A DNA stretch of 64,000 nt from assembly GCF_013359905.1 (NCBI RefSeq), contig NZ_JABMCC010000100.1, forward strand, positions 1 through 64,000, in the 5' to 3' direction. Within the stretch, counting starts at the first letter, position 1. Each line of letters begins with the position of its first letter. Below are positions 17,528 to 25,178 of the stretch, piece by piece. The notes beneath the pieces are model-generated. The model saw nothing but the letters and a program-made list of their open reading frames with translations, had not been told where the DNA came from and did not search any database. A program made the translations under genes and the position numbers. Origin of the DNA: Paenibacillus taichungensis. GTDB lineage: Bacteria; Bacillota; Bacilli; Paenibacillales; Paenibacillaceae.

Positions 17528-18316
17528 ATGGATATTGTATCACCGCAAAATACACGTGTGAAGGAATGGGCACAGCTGCTGGAGAAAAAGCACCGTACCC
17601 GTCAACATAAATATATTATTGAAGGCATTCATCTCGTACAGGAAGCGCTGCGCGCCGGGGCAGATCTGGAATGTATCGTTTACGATGGGGAGCAGGGTGT
17701 ACCCAAGGAACTGGCTGGACAGGAGGCTCCACTTCAGCGTGTGGAATGGATTAGTGTATCCCCTGCGGTTATCGCCAAGTGTACGGATACGATGACCCCC
17801 CAACCTGTTTTTGCCGTTGTACATAAAGGTCGTGAGCCGCTGCAAAGCTTGTTGTCGTCCTCCAAGGGGCTGGTCGTTGTATTGGACAATGTTCAGGACC
17901 CTGGTAATGTGGGAACGATCATTCGCAGTGCGGATGCAGCGGGAGCGGCAGGTGTTGTGCTCGGTGCGGGTTGTGCTGATGTCTATAATCCGAAAACGAT
18001 CCGTTCAACGATGGGGTCATTGTTTCATTTGCCGATTGTAGAAGGACAGTTGGAATCGTTACTGCCTGAAGCAAAGGCTGCGGGTGTAAAGTTGGTGAGT
18101 ACGTCTTTGCAGGCAGAATATTCGTGCTACAGTTATGATTTTACACAAACGGTGTGGCTTGTGATCGGTAATGAGGGCAAGGGCATATCGGAGTCTACTG
18201 CACAACTGGTGGACGATGCGATTACGATTCCAATGCAGGGACAGGCTGAGTCACTTAATGCCGCGATGGCGGCAACGATCTTGTTGTTCGAGGCGATGAG
18301 GCAGCGTATGGTTTAG
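17528..18316 (+). CDS. TrmH/SpoU-family RNA 2'-O-methyltransferase
   Basis: 262 residues from ATG 17528, chosen over an upstream ATG because GGAAGGA lies just before it. An N-terminal substrate-binding domain (about residues 1-95) includes KKHRTRQHKYIIEG. The knotted SPOUT domain follows: motif 1 is VVLDNVQDPGNVGTIIRSAD, and motif 3 is SLNAAMAATILLFEAMRQR at the C-terminus. It probably methylates a ribose in 23S rRNA (YsgA-like); the exact site is unknown. It is commonly found upstream of pheST in Bacillus, which is not the case here. Confidence 0.88.
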   Translation: MDIVSPQNTRVKEWAQLLEKKHRTRQHKYIIEGIHLVQEALRAGADLECIVYDGEQGVPKELAGQEAPLQRVEWISVSPAVIAKCTDTMTPQPVFAVVHKGREPLQSLLSSSKGLVVVLDNVQDPGNVGTIIRSADAAGAAGVVLGAGCADVYNPKTIRSTMGSLFHLPIVEGQLESLLPEAKAAGVKLVSTSLQAEYSCYSYDFTQTVWLVIGNEGKGISESTAQLVDDAITIPMQGQAESLNAAMAATILLFEAMRQRMV

Positions 18317-18359
18317 CCGATGAATAATATACTTCGTTATCATATGAGGTAAGAAATAT

Positions 18360-18403
18360 AAGCTTATTCCTACTTGAACGATGAGTGGGGAATGGGCTTT
18401 TTT
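18360..18403 (+). terminator. Terminator after the rRNA methyltransferase gene
   Basis: AAGCTTATTCC pairs with GGAATGGGCTT through two G-U wobbles, with CTACT/AGTGG inside, then six T. Confidence 0.75.
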
Positions 18404-18487
18404 GCATGGTCGGAGAAAGTGGAAATAAATAAATCGAACGATATGGAGCTGGTATGCCAATATATAGTGTAAGGAGGAAGGGGATGG

Positions 18488-19078
18488 ATGATGAGTGAGG
18501 CAGAAAAGTACATAAAACTTGTGGAATTAACCCGGGCTGGCGATTACGAAGCATACGGGGAGTTATATGAGCTAACGGTGATGGATGTGTATCGCACTGT
18601 TCGTTTTCTGATTCGTGACTCATCTGACGCGGAAGATCTGGTACAGGAAATTTATATTCAGGCATACAGGTCATTAGAGCGTTTCGATTCGGAGAGAGCG
18701 TTTCGTCCATGGTTAATGGGTGTGACAATGCGACAGGTCCGAAGTTACCGGCGCAGACGATTGACGCAATTTCGTTTTAGCAAACGGATGGAAAAGTCTG
18801 ATACGGGGCTTGAGTATGATTTTTCCGGAGACTTAATCAACAAACTGGCAAATCGTCCTCTGCTTGAGCAGGTACACCGATTGCCATACAAGCTGCAGCA
18901 GGCCATCACTCTTCACTATTTGAACGAGTACACGCAAGAGGAGATTTCATGCATATTGGACATTCCGCTAGGAACGGTGAAATCGCGTATTCATGCGGCA
19001 TTATCCAAGCTGAGACAGAATCAGAAGTTGGACCTATGTATTCGGGGAAAGGTGGAGGATTTGCATGAATCTCGATGA
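18488..19078 (+). CDS. ECF-type RNA polymerase sigma factor
   Basis: 196 residues. Region 2 (about residues 25-90) contains DAEDLVQEIYIQAYRSL and FRPWLMGVTMRQ. Region 4 (about 130-185) contains YTQEEISCILDIPLGTVKSR. This is the SigW/SigV-like ECF pattern. AAGGAGG lies ten bases before ATG 18488, and an ATG one codon later is equally possible. The gene overlaps the next by 14 bases, the usual sigma/anti-sigma arrangement. The stress it responds to cannot be read from sequence. Confidence 0.9.
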   Translation: MMSEAEKYIKLVELTRAGDYEAYGELYELTVMDVYRTVRFLIRDSSDAEDLVQEIYIQAYRSLERFDSERAFRPWLMGVTMRQVRSYRRRRLTQFRFSKRMEKSDTGLEYDFSGDLINKLANRPLLEQVHRLPYKLQQAITLHYLNEYTQEEISCILDIPLGTVKSRIHAALSKLRQNQKLDLCIRGKVEDLHESR

Positions 19079-19826
19079 ACAGCTGCGAACAGCCTACCAG
19101 AAAGAGACCAAAGACTGGACAATTCCTGAGAGAACAAAACATAAAATTATGAATGCTATTCGAAGTGAATCAGTTCTCAAAAGACATCGGAAAAAATGGC
19201 TGGTTACTTTGCTGCTGGCTGCTGTGCTCATCATTCCTACGGGAGCCTATGCGGGGTATACCTATTTGGCTAACGAAATGTATGGTTCACAGGAGAATAT
19301 ATCAGCGGTGGGTGGAACATCGGAGGATTATATGAGACTGGAAGAGAAGCTCCAGACAGCCAAAGCACACTTAAGTGAAGAGGAATTCATTCAATTTATG
19401 GATCTGATGAAGCAAATGGGACAAATGGCTTTGAAGAATGCGGATCAACAGGGAGAGATGCACCCCGAGCAATGGAGTGTCACAGAACAGACGGAATTTA
19501 ATCGTCTTACTGCAGAACTGGGACCTTTTTTTGAAAAGCTGGAAGCAGCAAGTGTAGACTCTCCAAAAGAACCTTTGGACCAGGAGCAATTTTGGAAGGA
19601 ACAGCTAGCAATTGCAGAGACGAAGTTTTCCAAGGAGCAGTTTACCGAGTTCAAATCGTTATATGAACAGATGAAGCAGTATGAGGCCATGGTGATGGAT
19701 CAGGATGGGAACATGCATGAAGACCGATTGTCTGCGGAGCAGAAAGAAGAACTGAAGCAGGTACGTGAGCAGATTTTTCCCTTCTTGGAGAAGTTGGGAC
19801 TGGATGTACGCAAACCGGGTGAGTAG
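19065..19826 (+). CDS. Probable membrane anti-sigma partner
   Basis: 253 residues. A short cytoplasmic N-terminus (residues 1-43) precedes one membrane helix (about 44-66). Outside lies a highly charged domain rich in Glu, Gln and Lys, with two similar segments, LSEEEFIQFMDLMKQMGQMALKN near 105 and FSKEQFTEFKSLYEQMKQYEAMVM near 190. These are probably an internal duplication with EQW/EDR-type partners. The overlap with the sigma gene suggests it sequesters the sigma factor. No zinc anti-sigma HxxxCxxC motif is visible, so the mechanism would differ from RsiW. Confidence 0.6.
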   Translation: MNLDEQLRTAYQKETKDWTIPERTKHKIMNAIRSESVLKRHRKKWLVTLLLAAVLIIPTGAYAGYTYLANEMYGSQENISAVGGTSEDYMRLEEKLQTAKAHLSEEEFIQFMDLMKQMGQMALKNADQQGEMHPEQWSVTEQTEFNRLTAELGPFFEKLEAASVDSPKEPLDQEQFWKEQLAIAETKFSKEQFTEFKSLYEQMKQYEAMVMDQDGNMHEDRLSAEQKEELKQVREQIFPFLEKLGLDVRKPGE

Positions 19827-19848
19827 CTTAGGTAGTGTTCAGGGGCTG

Positions 19849-19888
19849 AGGAGCGAAAGGATTTCATTCCTTTTGCTCCTTTTTATTT
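19849..19888 (+). terminator. Terminator between the anti-sigma and AraC genes
   Basis: AGGAGC-AAAGGAT / ATTCCTTT-GCTCCT is followed by TTTTTATTTT. It serves the plus-strand operon and lies within the 3' flank of the convergent AraC gene. Confidence 0.85.
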
Positions 19889-19916
19889 TGTAGAGATGAT
19901 TTTGTAGATATTCTTC

Positions 19917-20783
19917 TTATCTGCGTTGCATATTCAGCCGATACTGATGCGGCGTAGTGCCTGTTGCATTGCGGAAGACTTTGCAAAAATAAGATGGGCT
20001 GGACATGCCTACACGGTGGCCTATTTCCGGAACAGCGTGTGTAGTACTCGTGAGTAACACACAAGCATGACGAATACGGGTAGCCTGGGCGTAAGCAACG
20101 ATGGTAGTTCCGGTAGTTTTTTTAAATATATGGGACAGATGATAAGGCGAGAGATGCAGTGTATCTGCGATATCCTCCAGATGAAAAGCTTCAGTGTAGT
20201 GCTCTTCAATCCAATGCATGACAGCCTCAGCATGAGGATGCAGAGCTGAAGAACCCGCTGGGAGCGCAGTAGAGTTGGGAAACCGCCTGTCTTTCCAAAG
20301 GTAGCGAAGCTGTGCGAGAAGTCCAAGTAAAAAAAGTCGTGTATCCTCTTCCGCTTCATGTGGAAGCAACGTAGGCAGAATATCGGCAAATTGCTCAATC
20401 ATCTGGACCAGTGGGGATGAGGCGGAAAGACGGATAGGTTGAAGTGGAGACGTATGTCCAAGAAGGTCCAATGTAAAACGATTGGATACGGCAAATTGCC
20501 GAGAGTGCGAGTTCAGCAGATGCTGCTCATACATCAGGACGCTGCGAATAAAGGGATGTTCTTTCGTGACTTGAATCTGGATCTGATGCAGCTGAAAAGG
20601 GCGGAATATCATCAGTGTACCCGGTTCTAGGGGGAATGCCTGACCCTCGGTTATAAGCTGTCCATATCCATCATGGATATACGTGATTTCCATCTGTGAA
20701 TGAGCGTGAAAAACTTCTCGGAACGCAGTGGTGGAGGTTCGACGGCATGCCAGATTAAATTGATCCTCAGTGATGATGGGCAT
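19917..20783 (-). CDS. Cupin-AraC transcriptional regulator
   Basis: 288 residues from ATG at 20783, preceded by GGGGAGG; a longer frame to 20843 lacks a ribosome site. The N-terminal half is an AraC-type cupin (AHSQMEITYIHDGYGQLI; PGTLMIFRPFQLHQI). The C-terminal 100 residues carry the double helix-turn-helix and end in TGTTPHQYRLN. It is divergent from the Gfo/Idh oxidoreductase, which it probably controls in response to a sugar or uronate. Confidence 0.88.
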   Translation of the reverse strand: MPIITEDQFNLACRRTSTTAFREVFHAHSQMEITYIHDGYGQLITEGQAFPLEPGTLMIFRPFQLHQIQIQVTKEHPFIRSVLMYEQHLLNSHSRQFAVSNRFTLDLLGHTSPLQPIRLSASSPLVQMIEQFADILPTLLPHEAEEDTRLFLLGLLAQLRYLWKDRRFPNSTALPAGSSALHPHAEAVMHWIEEHYTEAFHLEDIADTLHLSPYHLSHIFKKTTGTTIVAYAQATRIRHACVLLTSTTHAVPEIGHRVGMSSPSYFCKVFRNATGTTPHQYRLNMQRR

Positions 20784-20895
20784 TAGGAATGCCTCCCCTT
20801 CAAGAGCGCAATATAGTTTTATTTTATCACAAGATGAACGCATAAAAGCGCTTTATTATTGTGTATTGTGAAGGGAATAAGGGAGGTATACATTC

Positions 20896-22053
20896 ATGTT
20901 AAAAGTAGCCATTATTGGAGCAGGCGCCATCAGCACAGCGCATATTACAGCGTATTTGGCATTTCCTGAACGATGCCAGATCGTAGCTGTGGTGGATATG
21001 TACACGGAAAAAGCACAGAAACGAATTAACGAATACGGATTGAAAGGAGCGCAAGCTGTTACCGATTACCATGAATTGCTGGATCAAAACATTGATTTGG
21101 TTTCCATCTGTACCCCTCCATATACCCACGCACCGATCACATGTGATTTTCTGCATGCAGGTACACATGTGCTTGTCGAAAAACCGATGGCCTCTTCTTT
21201 ACAAGAGGCGGATATGATGCTGGAAGCGGCGCAAACGAGTGGTAAGCTGCTTTCGGTGGTGGCGCAGAATCGCTTTACAACACCGATGATGAAACTGAAA
21301 GATGTGCTGGATAGCAAACTTATGGGTCCCATTGTCCACGTACAGGTCGATTCGTTCTGGTGGCGGGGCCATAATTATTATGATCTGTGGTGGCGTGGTA
21401 CATGGGAAAAAGAAGGCGGTGGCTGTACACTTAATCATGCGGTCCATCATATTGATGCGATGCTTTGGATGATGGGTCCTCCGGTGGAATTGCAGGCGAT
21501 GATGGCGAATACGACGCATGATAATGCCGAAGTAGAGGATATTTCCATGGCGATGCTTCGATTCCAAGAAGGAGCACTTGGTATGATCACCAGTTCCGTG
21601 GTACACCACGGAGAGGAGCAGCAGTTGATTTTTCAGGGTAAAGAGGCCAGGGTATCTGCACCCTGGAAGGTCGTTGCTTCTACGGCACGAACGAATGGAT
21701 TCCCAGAACCCAATCCAGATTTGGTACAGAAGATTCAGAAACTGAGTGACGACTTAGCGGATGTTATTCATGTGGGGCATGCCGGACAAGTGGAGAATGT
21801 GCTAAACGCCATTGAGACAGAATCACCGCTTCTGGTGGATGGGAAGAGTGGTCGGAATACACTGGAACTCATTGTTGGTATCTATAAATCGGCAAGTACG
21901 GGAGAGAAGGTTACTTTTCCACTAGAGGGAGAGGATGCTTTCTATACAAGGGAAGGGATTATGAAAAATGCGGTGCACTTTTATGAAAAAAAGACAGCCG
22001 TAGAGAACTTCGAGGATGTGGAAATAACGTTAGGGAGAAAGTTGGAGTCTTAG
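20896..22053 (+). CDS. Gfo/Idh/MocA-family oxidoreductase
   Basis: 385 residues with GGGAGG eight to ten bases upstream. The N-terminal dinucleotide fold has VAIIGAGAIS, and the family motif EKPMA (CTPPYTHAPITCDFLHAG, then VEKPMAS) is near residue 95. The catalytic-domain histidine motif AVHHIDAMLWM is near residue 180. Members oxidise or isomerise sugars and cyclitols with NAD(P). The substrate is not predictable. The divergent AraC gene and the nearby unsaturated glucuronyl hydrolase suggest a role in uronate or glycosaminoglycan-like sugar use. Confidence 0.9.
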   Translation: MLKVAIIGAGAISTAHITAYLAFPERCQIVAVVDMYTEKAQKRINEYGLKGAQAVTDYHELLDQNIDLVSICTPPYTHAPITCDFLHAGTHVLVEKPMASSLQEADMMLEAAQTSGKLLSVVAQNRFTTPMMKLKDVLDSKLMGPIVHVQVDSFWWRGHNYYDLWWRGTWEKEGGGCTLNHAVHHIDAMLWMMGPPVELQAMMANTTHDNAEVEDISMAMLRFQEGALGMITSSVVHHGEEQQLIFQGKEARVSAPWKVVASTARTNGFPEPNPDLVQKIQKLSDDLADVIHVGHAGQVENVLNAIETESPLLVDGKSGRNTLELIVGIYKSASTGEKVTFPLEGEDAFYTREGIMKNAVHFYEKKTAVENFEDVEITLGRKLES

Positions 22054-22065
22054 TTAAATAAAAAA

Positions 22066-22104
22066 AGAGGCCAGTCCCACAGATATTGTGAGATCTGGCT
22101 TCAT
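22066..22104. terminator. Bidirectional terminator between the oxidoreductase and GH88 genes
   Basis: GGCCAG...CCACA / TTGTG...CTGGCT. A run of A before the hairpin gives a T tract for the minus-strand GH88 gene; the plus side has a weaker T-rich tail. Confidence 0.75.
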
Positions 22105-22133
22105 CTTATTGAAATCCTATTTACAAAATAAAA

Positions 22134-23261
22134 TCAATACACCCGATGTTTCCATCCATTTAATTTTGCGATGGCTTCCAGATAATAATAATCTCCATAG
22201 ATCAGGGAGACATCGATGAAGGAATTGCCGCTGCCTGTGGCGTGCAGCAGAATTGATTCATGCTCTGGCTGATCCCAGACCGCATAGTTCTCTGTTAAGG
22301 AACGCAGAATTCGTTCGGCTGCATCGGCATAGAGTCGTTTCTCACCTTCAGGAACGGCGGCGGCCAGTTCCAGCAGACCGGATGCAGCGATTGCTGCGGC
22401 AGAGCTGTCCCGGGATTGATCATCCAGGGTAGGAAGTCTGAAATCCCAGTAAGGTACATGATCCTCTGGAAGCGCAGCAATAAAGTAATGGGCGATTCGT
22501 TTCGCTGTGTTCAGGAAACGCTCATCTTGGGTATAACGATACGTATTAGCGAATCCATATAACCCCCATGAGGTACCACGACTCCATGAGGACTCAGGAG
22601 CATATCCCTGTCCGCCAAAACATTCAATATAATGACCATCCACCGGGTCAAAGGAAAGGATATGTTTGGTTGATCCGTCTTCACGAACACCATACTGCAT
22701 GGTCGTCTCGGCATGGCTAATGGCAATATGTTTGTAGCGGGGATCTCCCGTCACTTCTGAAGCCCAGAACAACAAAGAGATATTCAGCATGCAATCAATA
22801 ATGGCCCAGCCATATTTGTCTTCATTCCACGCACGAATGAATTTGCCTGCCGGATTATAGCGTCCTGCAAGGAAATTGGCTGCCTCCAGACCACGTCTGA
22901 GAGCATCATCATCACCTGTAAGTTTATGTTTGATTACAGCAGTAGAGAGAAACTGAAAGCCAACATCGTGATGAAGCTCTCCTGTTGGTTTTACAAACCA
23001 TTGCTCCAAAGTTTCATCCCACGACCATGCCGCATCCCGGTAGCTTTTCTCTCCTGTCATATCGTACATAATCCACAGCATACCCGGCCAGAAACCTGAA
23101 ACCCACCAATCGGTGTTGATGTTATCATACTTCCCATCATCGCCGGCAAAATGAGGACATTTATCCCCAATGTTTTTTTTCATCTCTGGCAATTTGTTTT
23201 CCAGCTTCTGCATGACTTCCTGCCAATATGTCGTAGTTACAGCGGATTCTGCCTTGGCCAT
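22134..23261 (-). CDS. ugl: Unsaturated glucuronyl hydrolase (GH88)
   Basis: 375 residues, the normal GH88 length. The NTDWWVSGFWPGMLW segment and the two catalytic-site aspartates known from the Bacillus GL1 enzyme are recognisable as HHDVGF (Asp99) and IIDCML (Asp156). These cytosolic alpha/alpha-barrel enzymes hydrate and split the unsaturated uronic acid from oligosaccharides left by polysaccharide lyases. No signal peptide is seen, so substrates must be imported. No lyase or transporter is adjacent. A probable cre site overlaps the transcription start. Confidence 0.85.
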   Translation of the reverse strand: MAKAESAVTTTYWQEVMQKLENKLPEMKKNIGDKCPHFAGDDGKYDNINTDWWVSGFWPGMLWIMYDMTGEKSYRDAAWSWDETLEQWFVKPTGELHHDVGFQFLSTAVIKHKLTGDDDALRRGLEAANFLAGRYNPAGKFIRAWNEDKYGWAIIDCMLNISLLFWASEVTGDPRYKHIAISHAETTMQYGVREDGSTKHILSFDPVDGHYIECFGGQGYAPESSWSRGTSWGLYGFANTYRYTQDERFLNTAKRIAHYFIAALPEDHVPYWDFRLPTLDDQSRDSSAAAIAASGLLELAAAVPEGEKRLYADAAERILRSLTENYAVWDQPEHESILLHATGSGNSFIDVSLIYGDYYYLEAIAKLNGWKHRVY

Positions 23262-23294
23262 GAGATAACCTCCTTAGGGTTAATTGGAAAGTTA

Positions 23295-23323
23295 AGATAA
23301 CGCTTTCCTATAAGGAGATTATA
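23295..23323 (-). promoter_or_regulatory. ugl promoter region with cre-like site
   Basis: On the minus strand a TATAAT box lies at 23318-23323. Just downstream, 23295-23309 reads AGGAAAGCGTTATCT, one mismatch from the CcpA consensus. A site at the transcription start would act as a roadblock, consistent with catabolite repression of a carbohydrate-active enzyme. Confidence 0.5.
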
Positions 23324-23403
23324 TCTTTTTAAAAATCTTAAAAGTTGTGTTAGGATATGAAGAAATGTTGCTCTGTTGTCATTGTGAAGAAGGAGGAACG
23401 AGA

Positions 23404-24276
23404 ATGTTTGAACGTGTGGACTTTGAGGGAAATACTTTGGTGTGGGATTATCAAATTAAGTCTGTGAACGACTTCAAAGGATATTATCATTGGCATCAAT
23501 GCGGAGAAATCCTCTATGTCCATGAAGGGCAAGGCATTGTGGTTTTGAATAATCATACCTATCCCATTCGTAAAGGCATGCTCTTCTTTTTTCAGCCCTA
23601 TCAGCTGCATCACGTTTATGCCGAGGTGCATTCAGATACACCGTATGAAAGGAATATTTTCTATGTAGAACCCATTGTAATGGATCGATATTTGGAAGCG
23701 TTCCCGTATCGCCGTGCTTTTTTTTCAAGGTTATGGAAAGGCAGAAATCAACAGCAGGTTTTTGATCTAAGTTCATCTATGGATCAGGTGGATTGGATAT
23801 ACAAAAGTTATCACCAGTCACGCAGTCGAATTGGGGGAGAGTGGGAGGAATCAGTGCTGTTTTTGCTTCAACTCCTGAATGTTTTGGATCAACAAAATGA
23901 TGTGGAACAGGAGAGGCAACCATACTTGGTCGAATCACGTCAATTAAGACATGCGGAGAAGATGATGCATTGGATTGAAGAGCACTATATAGATGAAATC
24001 AGATTGGATCATATGGCGAACGATATCCATTTATCCAAGTCTTATGCTTCCCGTATCTTTCAGCAAGAAACAGGAAGCAGTATTACGGACTACGTCACAG
24101 CCCGAAGACTCAAGCAAGCTTATCTTCTGCTGGAAACGACAACAATTTCCGTTGAAGAGGTTGGCAGAAGGGCGGGATTTCCCAATGGCTCTTATTTCAT
24201 TCAATTATTTCGCAAGTCGGCGGGAACTACTCCGCTTCAGTATCGGCAGCATTTTGAACGCAGCAGCAGACATTAA
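23404..24276 (+). CDS. Cupin-AraC transcriptional regulator
   Basis: 290 residues from ATG 23404, with AAGGAGG upstream. The cupin half contains YYHWHQCGEILYVHEGQG and RKGMLFFFQPYQLHHV. The C-terminal double helix-turn-helix contains IRLDHMANDIHLSKSYASRIF and ends AGTTPLQYRQHF. It is divergent from the GH88 gene, 140 bases away, and so is its likely regulator. It is related to the AraC protein at 19917 but clearly distinct. Confidence 0.88.
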   Translation: MFERVDFEGNTLVWDYQIKSVNDFKGYYHWHQCGEILYVHEGQGIVVLNNHTYPIRKGMLFFFQPYQLHHVYAEVHSDTPYERNIFYVEPIVMDRYLEAFPYRRAFFSRLWKGRNQQQVFDLSSSMDQVDWIYKSYHQSRSRIGGEWEESVLFLLQLLNVLDQQNDVEQERQPYLVESRQLRHAEKMMHWIEEHYIDEIRLDHMANDIHLSKSYASRIFQQETGSSITDYVTARRLKQAYLLLETTTISVEEVGRRAGFPNGSYFIQLFRKSAGTTPLQYRQHFERSSRH

Positions 24277-24443
24277 ATCACATGAGTGTAACTGCTGATG
24301 TTATTAAAAGTAGCGTCAGAACATTATCGTAATGAAATTTAAAGTGCTATTTTAAAATTGCAATGTATTCGGAAGTTAAAGCGAAAATGAAGTTTTCTCT
24401 TCTAAAATAGAATGAATTTCTATACTTTCCTCAAAAGTACGTC

Positions 24444-24764
24444 CTACAGCCACTTATCGGCCCACCGTTCTACGGCGCTTAATGCGCGCCCCAACTCTGT
24501 GCCTTTGCGGGACAACATATATTCTGTCCGAACAGGGCGCTCCGTAACCACATGACGCACGACCAATCCCTCTTCCTCAAGTTCCTTCATCCGTTCATTA
24601 AGTACCCGTTTGCTCAGGTCCGGGATATAAGCGTGAATTTCACTGAATCGTTTGGGTTCTTCCATCAATGTATGAATAATGAGGGCTACCCATTTCCGGC
24701 CAATGATCTGATAAGACTGTTCCACCTTTTCGCATATTTGCTTGGCATTCTCATCATCGCTCAT
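24444..24764 (-). CDS. HxlR-family winged-helix regulator
   Basis: 106 residues, typical HxlR length. IGRKWVALIIHTLM begins the winged helix, and PDLSKRVLNERMKELEEEGLV is the recognition helix. A conserved-position cysteine at residue 11 (QICEKVEQ) recalls redox-sensing YodB/HypR members. The start is preceded by AAAGGAG. Its own promoter region carries the dyad AGTATACT, and the motif TAAGTATA is shared with the doxX promoter, suggesting self-control and possible control of doxX. Confidence 0.85.
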   Translation of the reverse strand: MSDDENAKQICEKVEQSYQIIGRKWVALIIHTLMEEPKRFSEIHAYIPDLSKRVLNERMKELEEEGLVVRHVVTERPVRTEYMLSRKGTELGRALSAVERWADKWL

Positions 24765-24804
24765 AATAGTACTCCTTTGATTTAGTTATGCTTATTATAG
24801 CATT

Positions 24805-24812
24805 AGTATACT
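24805..24812 (-). promoter_or_regulatory. Palindrome upstream of the HxlR gene
   Basis: AGTATACT is a perfect 8-base palindrome within TAAGTATACTAA on the minus strand, next to a TGCTATAAT extended -10. It is a plausible autoregulatory operator. Confidence 0.4.
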
Positions 24813-24912
24813 TATTGTAACCTGAGTGTCCACAAGCCCTATGTGTAAAATGTCACATACCAATTGTTCTTAATGTTACCACATAAAGCGTTAACATTAA
24901 ATAAAAACCCTA

Positions 24913-24928
24913 TGAACACTGGTGTTCA
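24913..24928 (+). promoter_or_regulatory. Perfect 7-2-7 palindrome before the second zwf promoter
   Basis: TGAACAC, two bases, GTGTTCA form an exact dyad, 17 bases upstream of the -35 element. Position and symmetry fit the operator of a dimeric regulator of the pentose phosphate cluster. The regulator is unknown. Confidence 0.55.
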
Positions 24929-24945
24929 CAGGTTGGACACGATTG

Positions 24946-24974
24946 TTGACGAATTGTGACGACAGGTGTAAGAT
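24946..24974 (+). promoter_or_regulatory. Promoter of the second zwf gene
   Basis: TTGACG (24946-24951), a 17-base spacer and TAAGAT (24969-24974). It leaves a leader of roughly 200 bases with further dyads: GTAAC/GTTAC, and AACCTT-GATT-AAGGTT near 25010. Confidence 0.6.
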
Positions 24975-25042
24975 GGGTAACGTCAATTCAATTGGTTACA
25001 ATTTATAACCTTGATTAAGGTTGTGGAGAGAAGGAATGTTCC

Positions 25043-25113
25043 ATGTTTAATTCAGGTCAGATACACAAGCGGAGGTAAGGCGGGGAACTCCCCCACTAAT
25101 TCCGTCTTTTGTC
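25043..25113 (+). other. Possible leader peptide and hairpin before zwf
   Basis: An AGAAGGAA site is followed by ATG 25043 and an 11-codon frame (MFNSGQIHKRR) ending at 25078. The GGGG-AACT-CCCC hairpin with outer CGGA/TTCCG arms and a short T tract begins next to its end. This is a transcription attenuator-like layout, but each part is weak on its own. Confidence 0.3.
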
Positions 25114-25178
25114 ATGCTTGGATTTGAACATTTTGCATCATCATATACTATACTGCACAGATCACAGGAGGCACTCCA

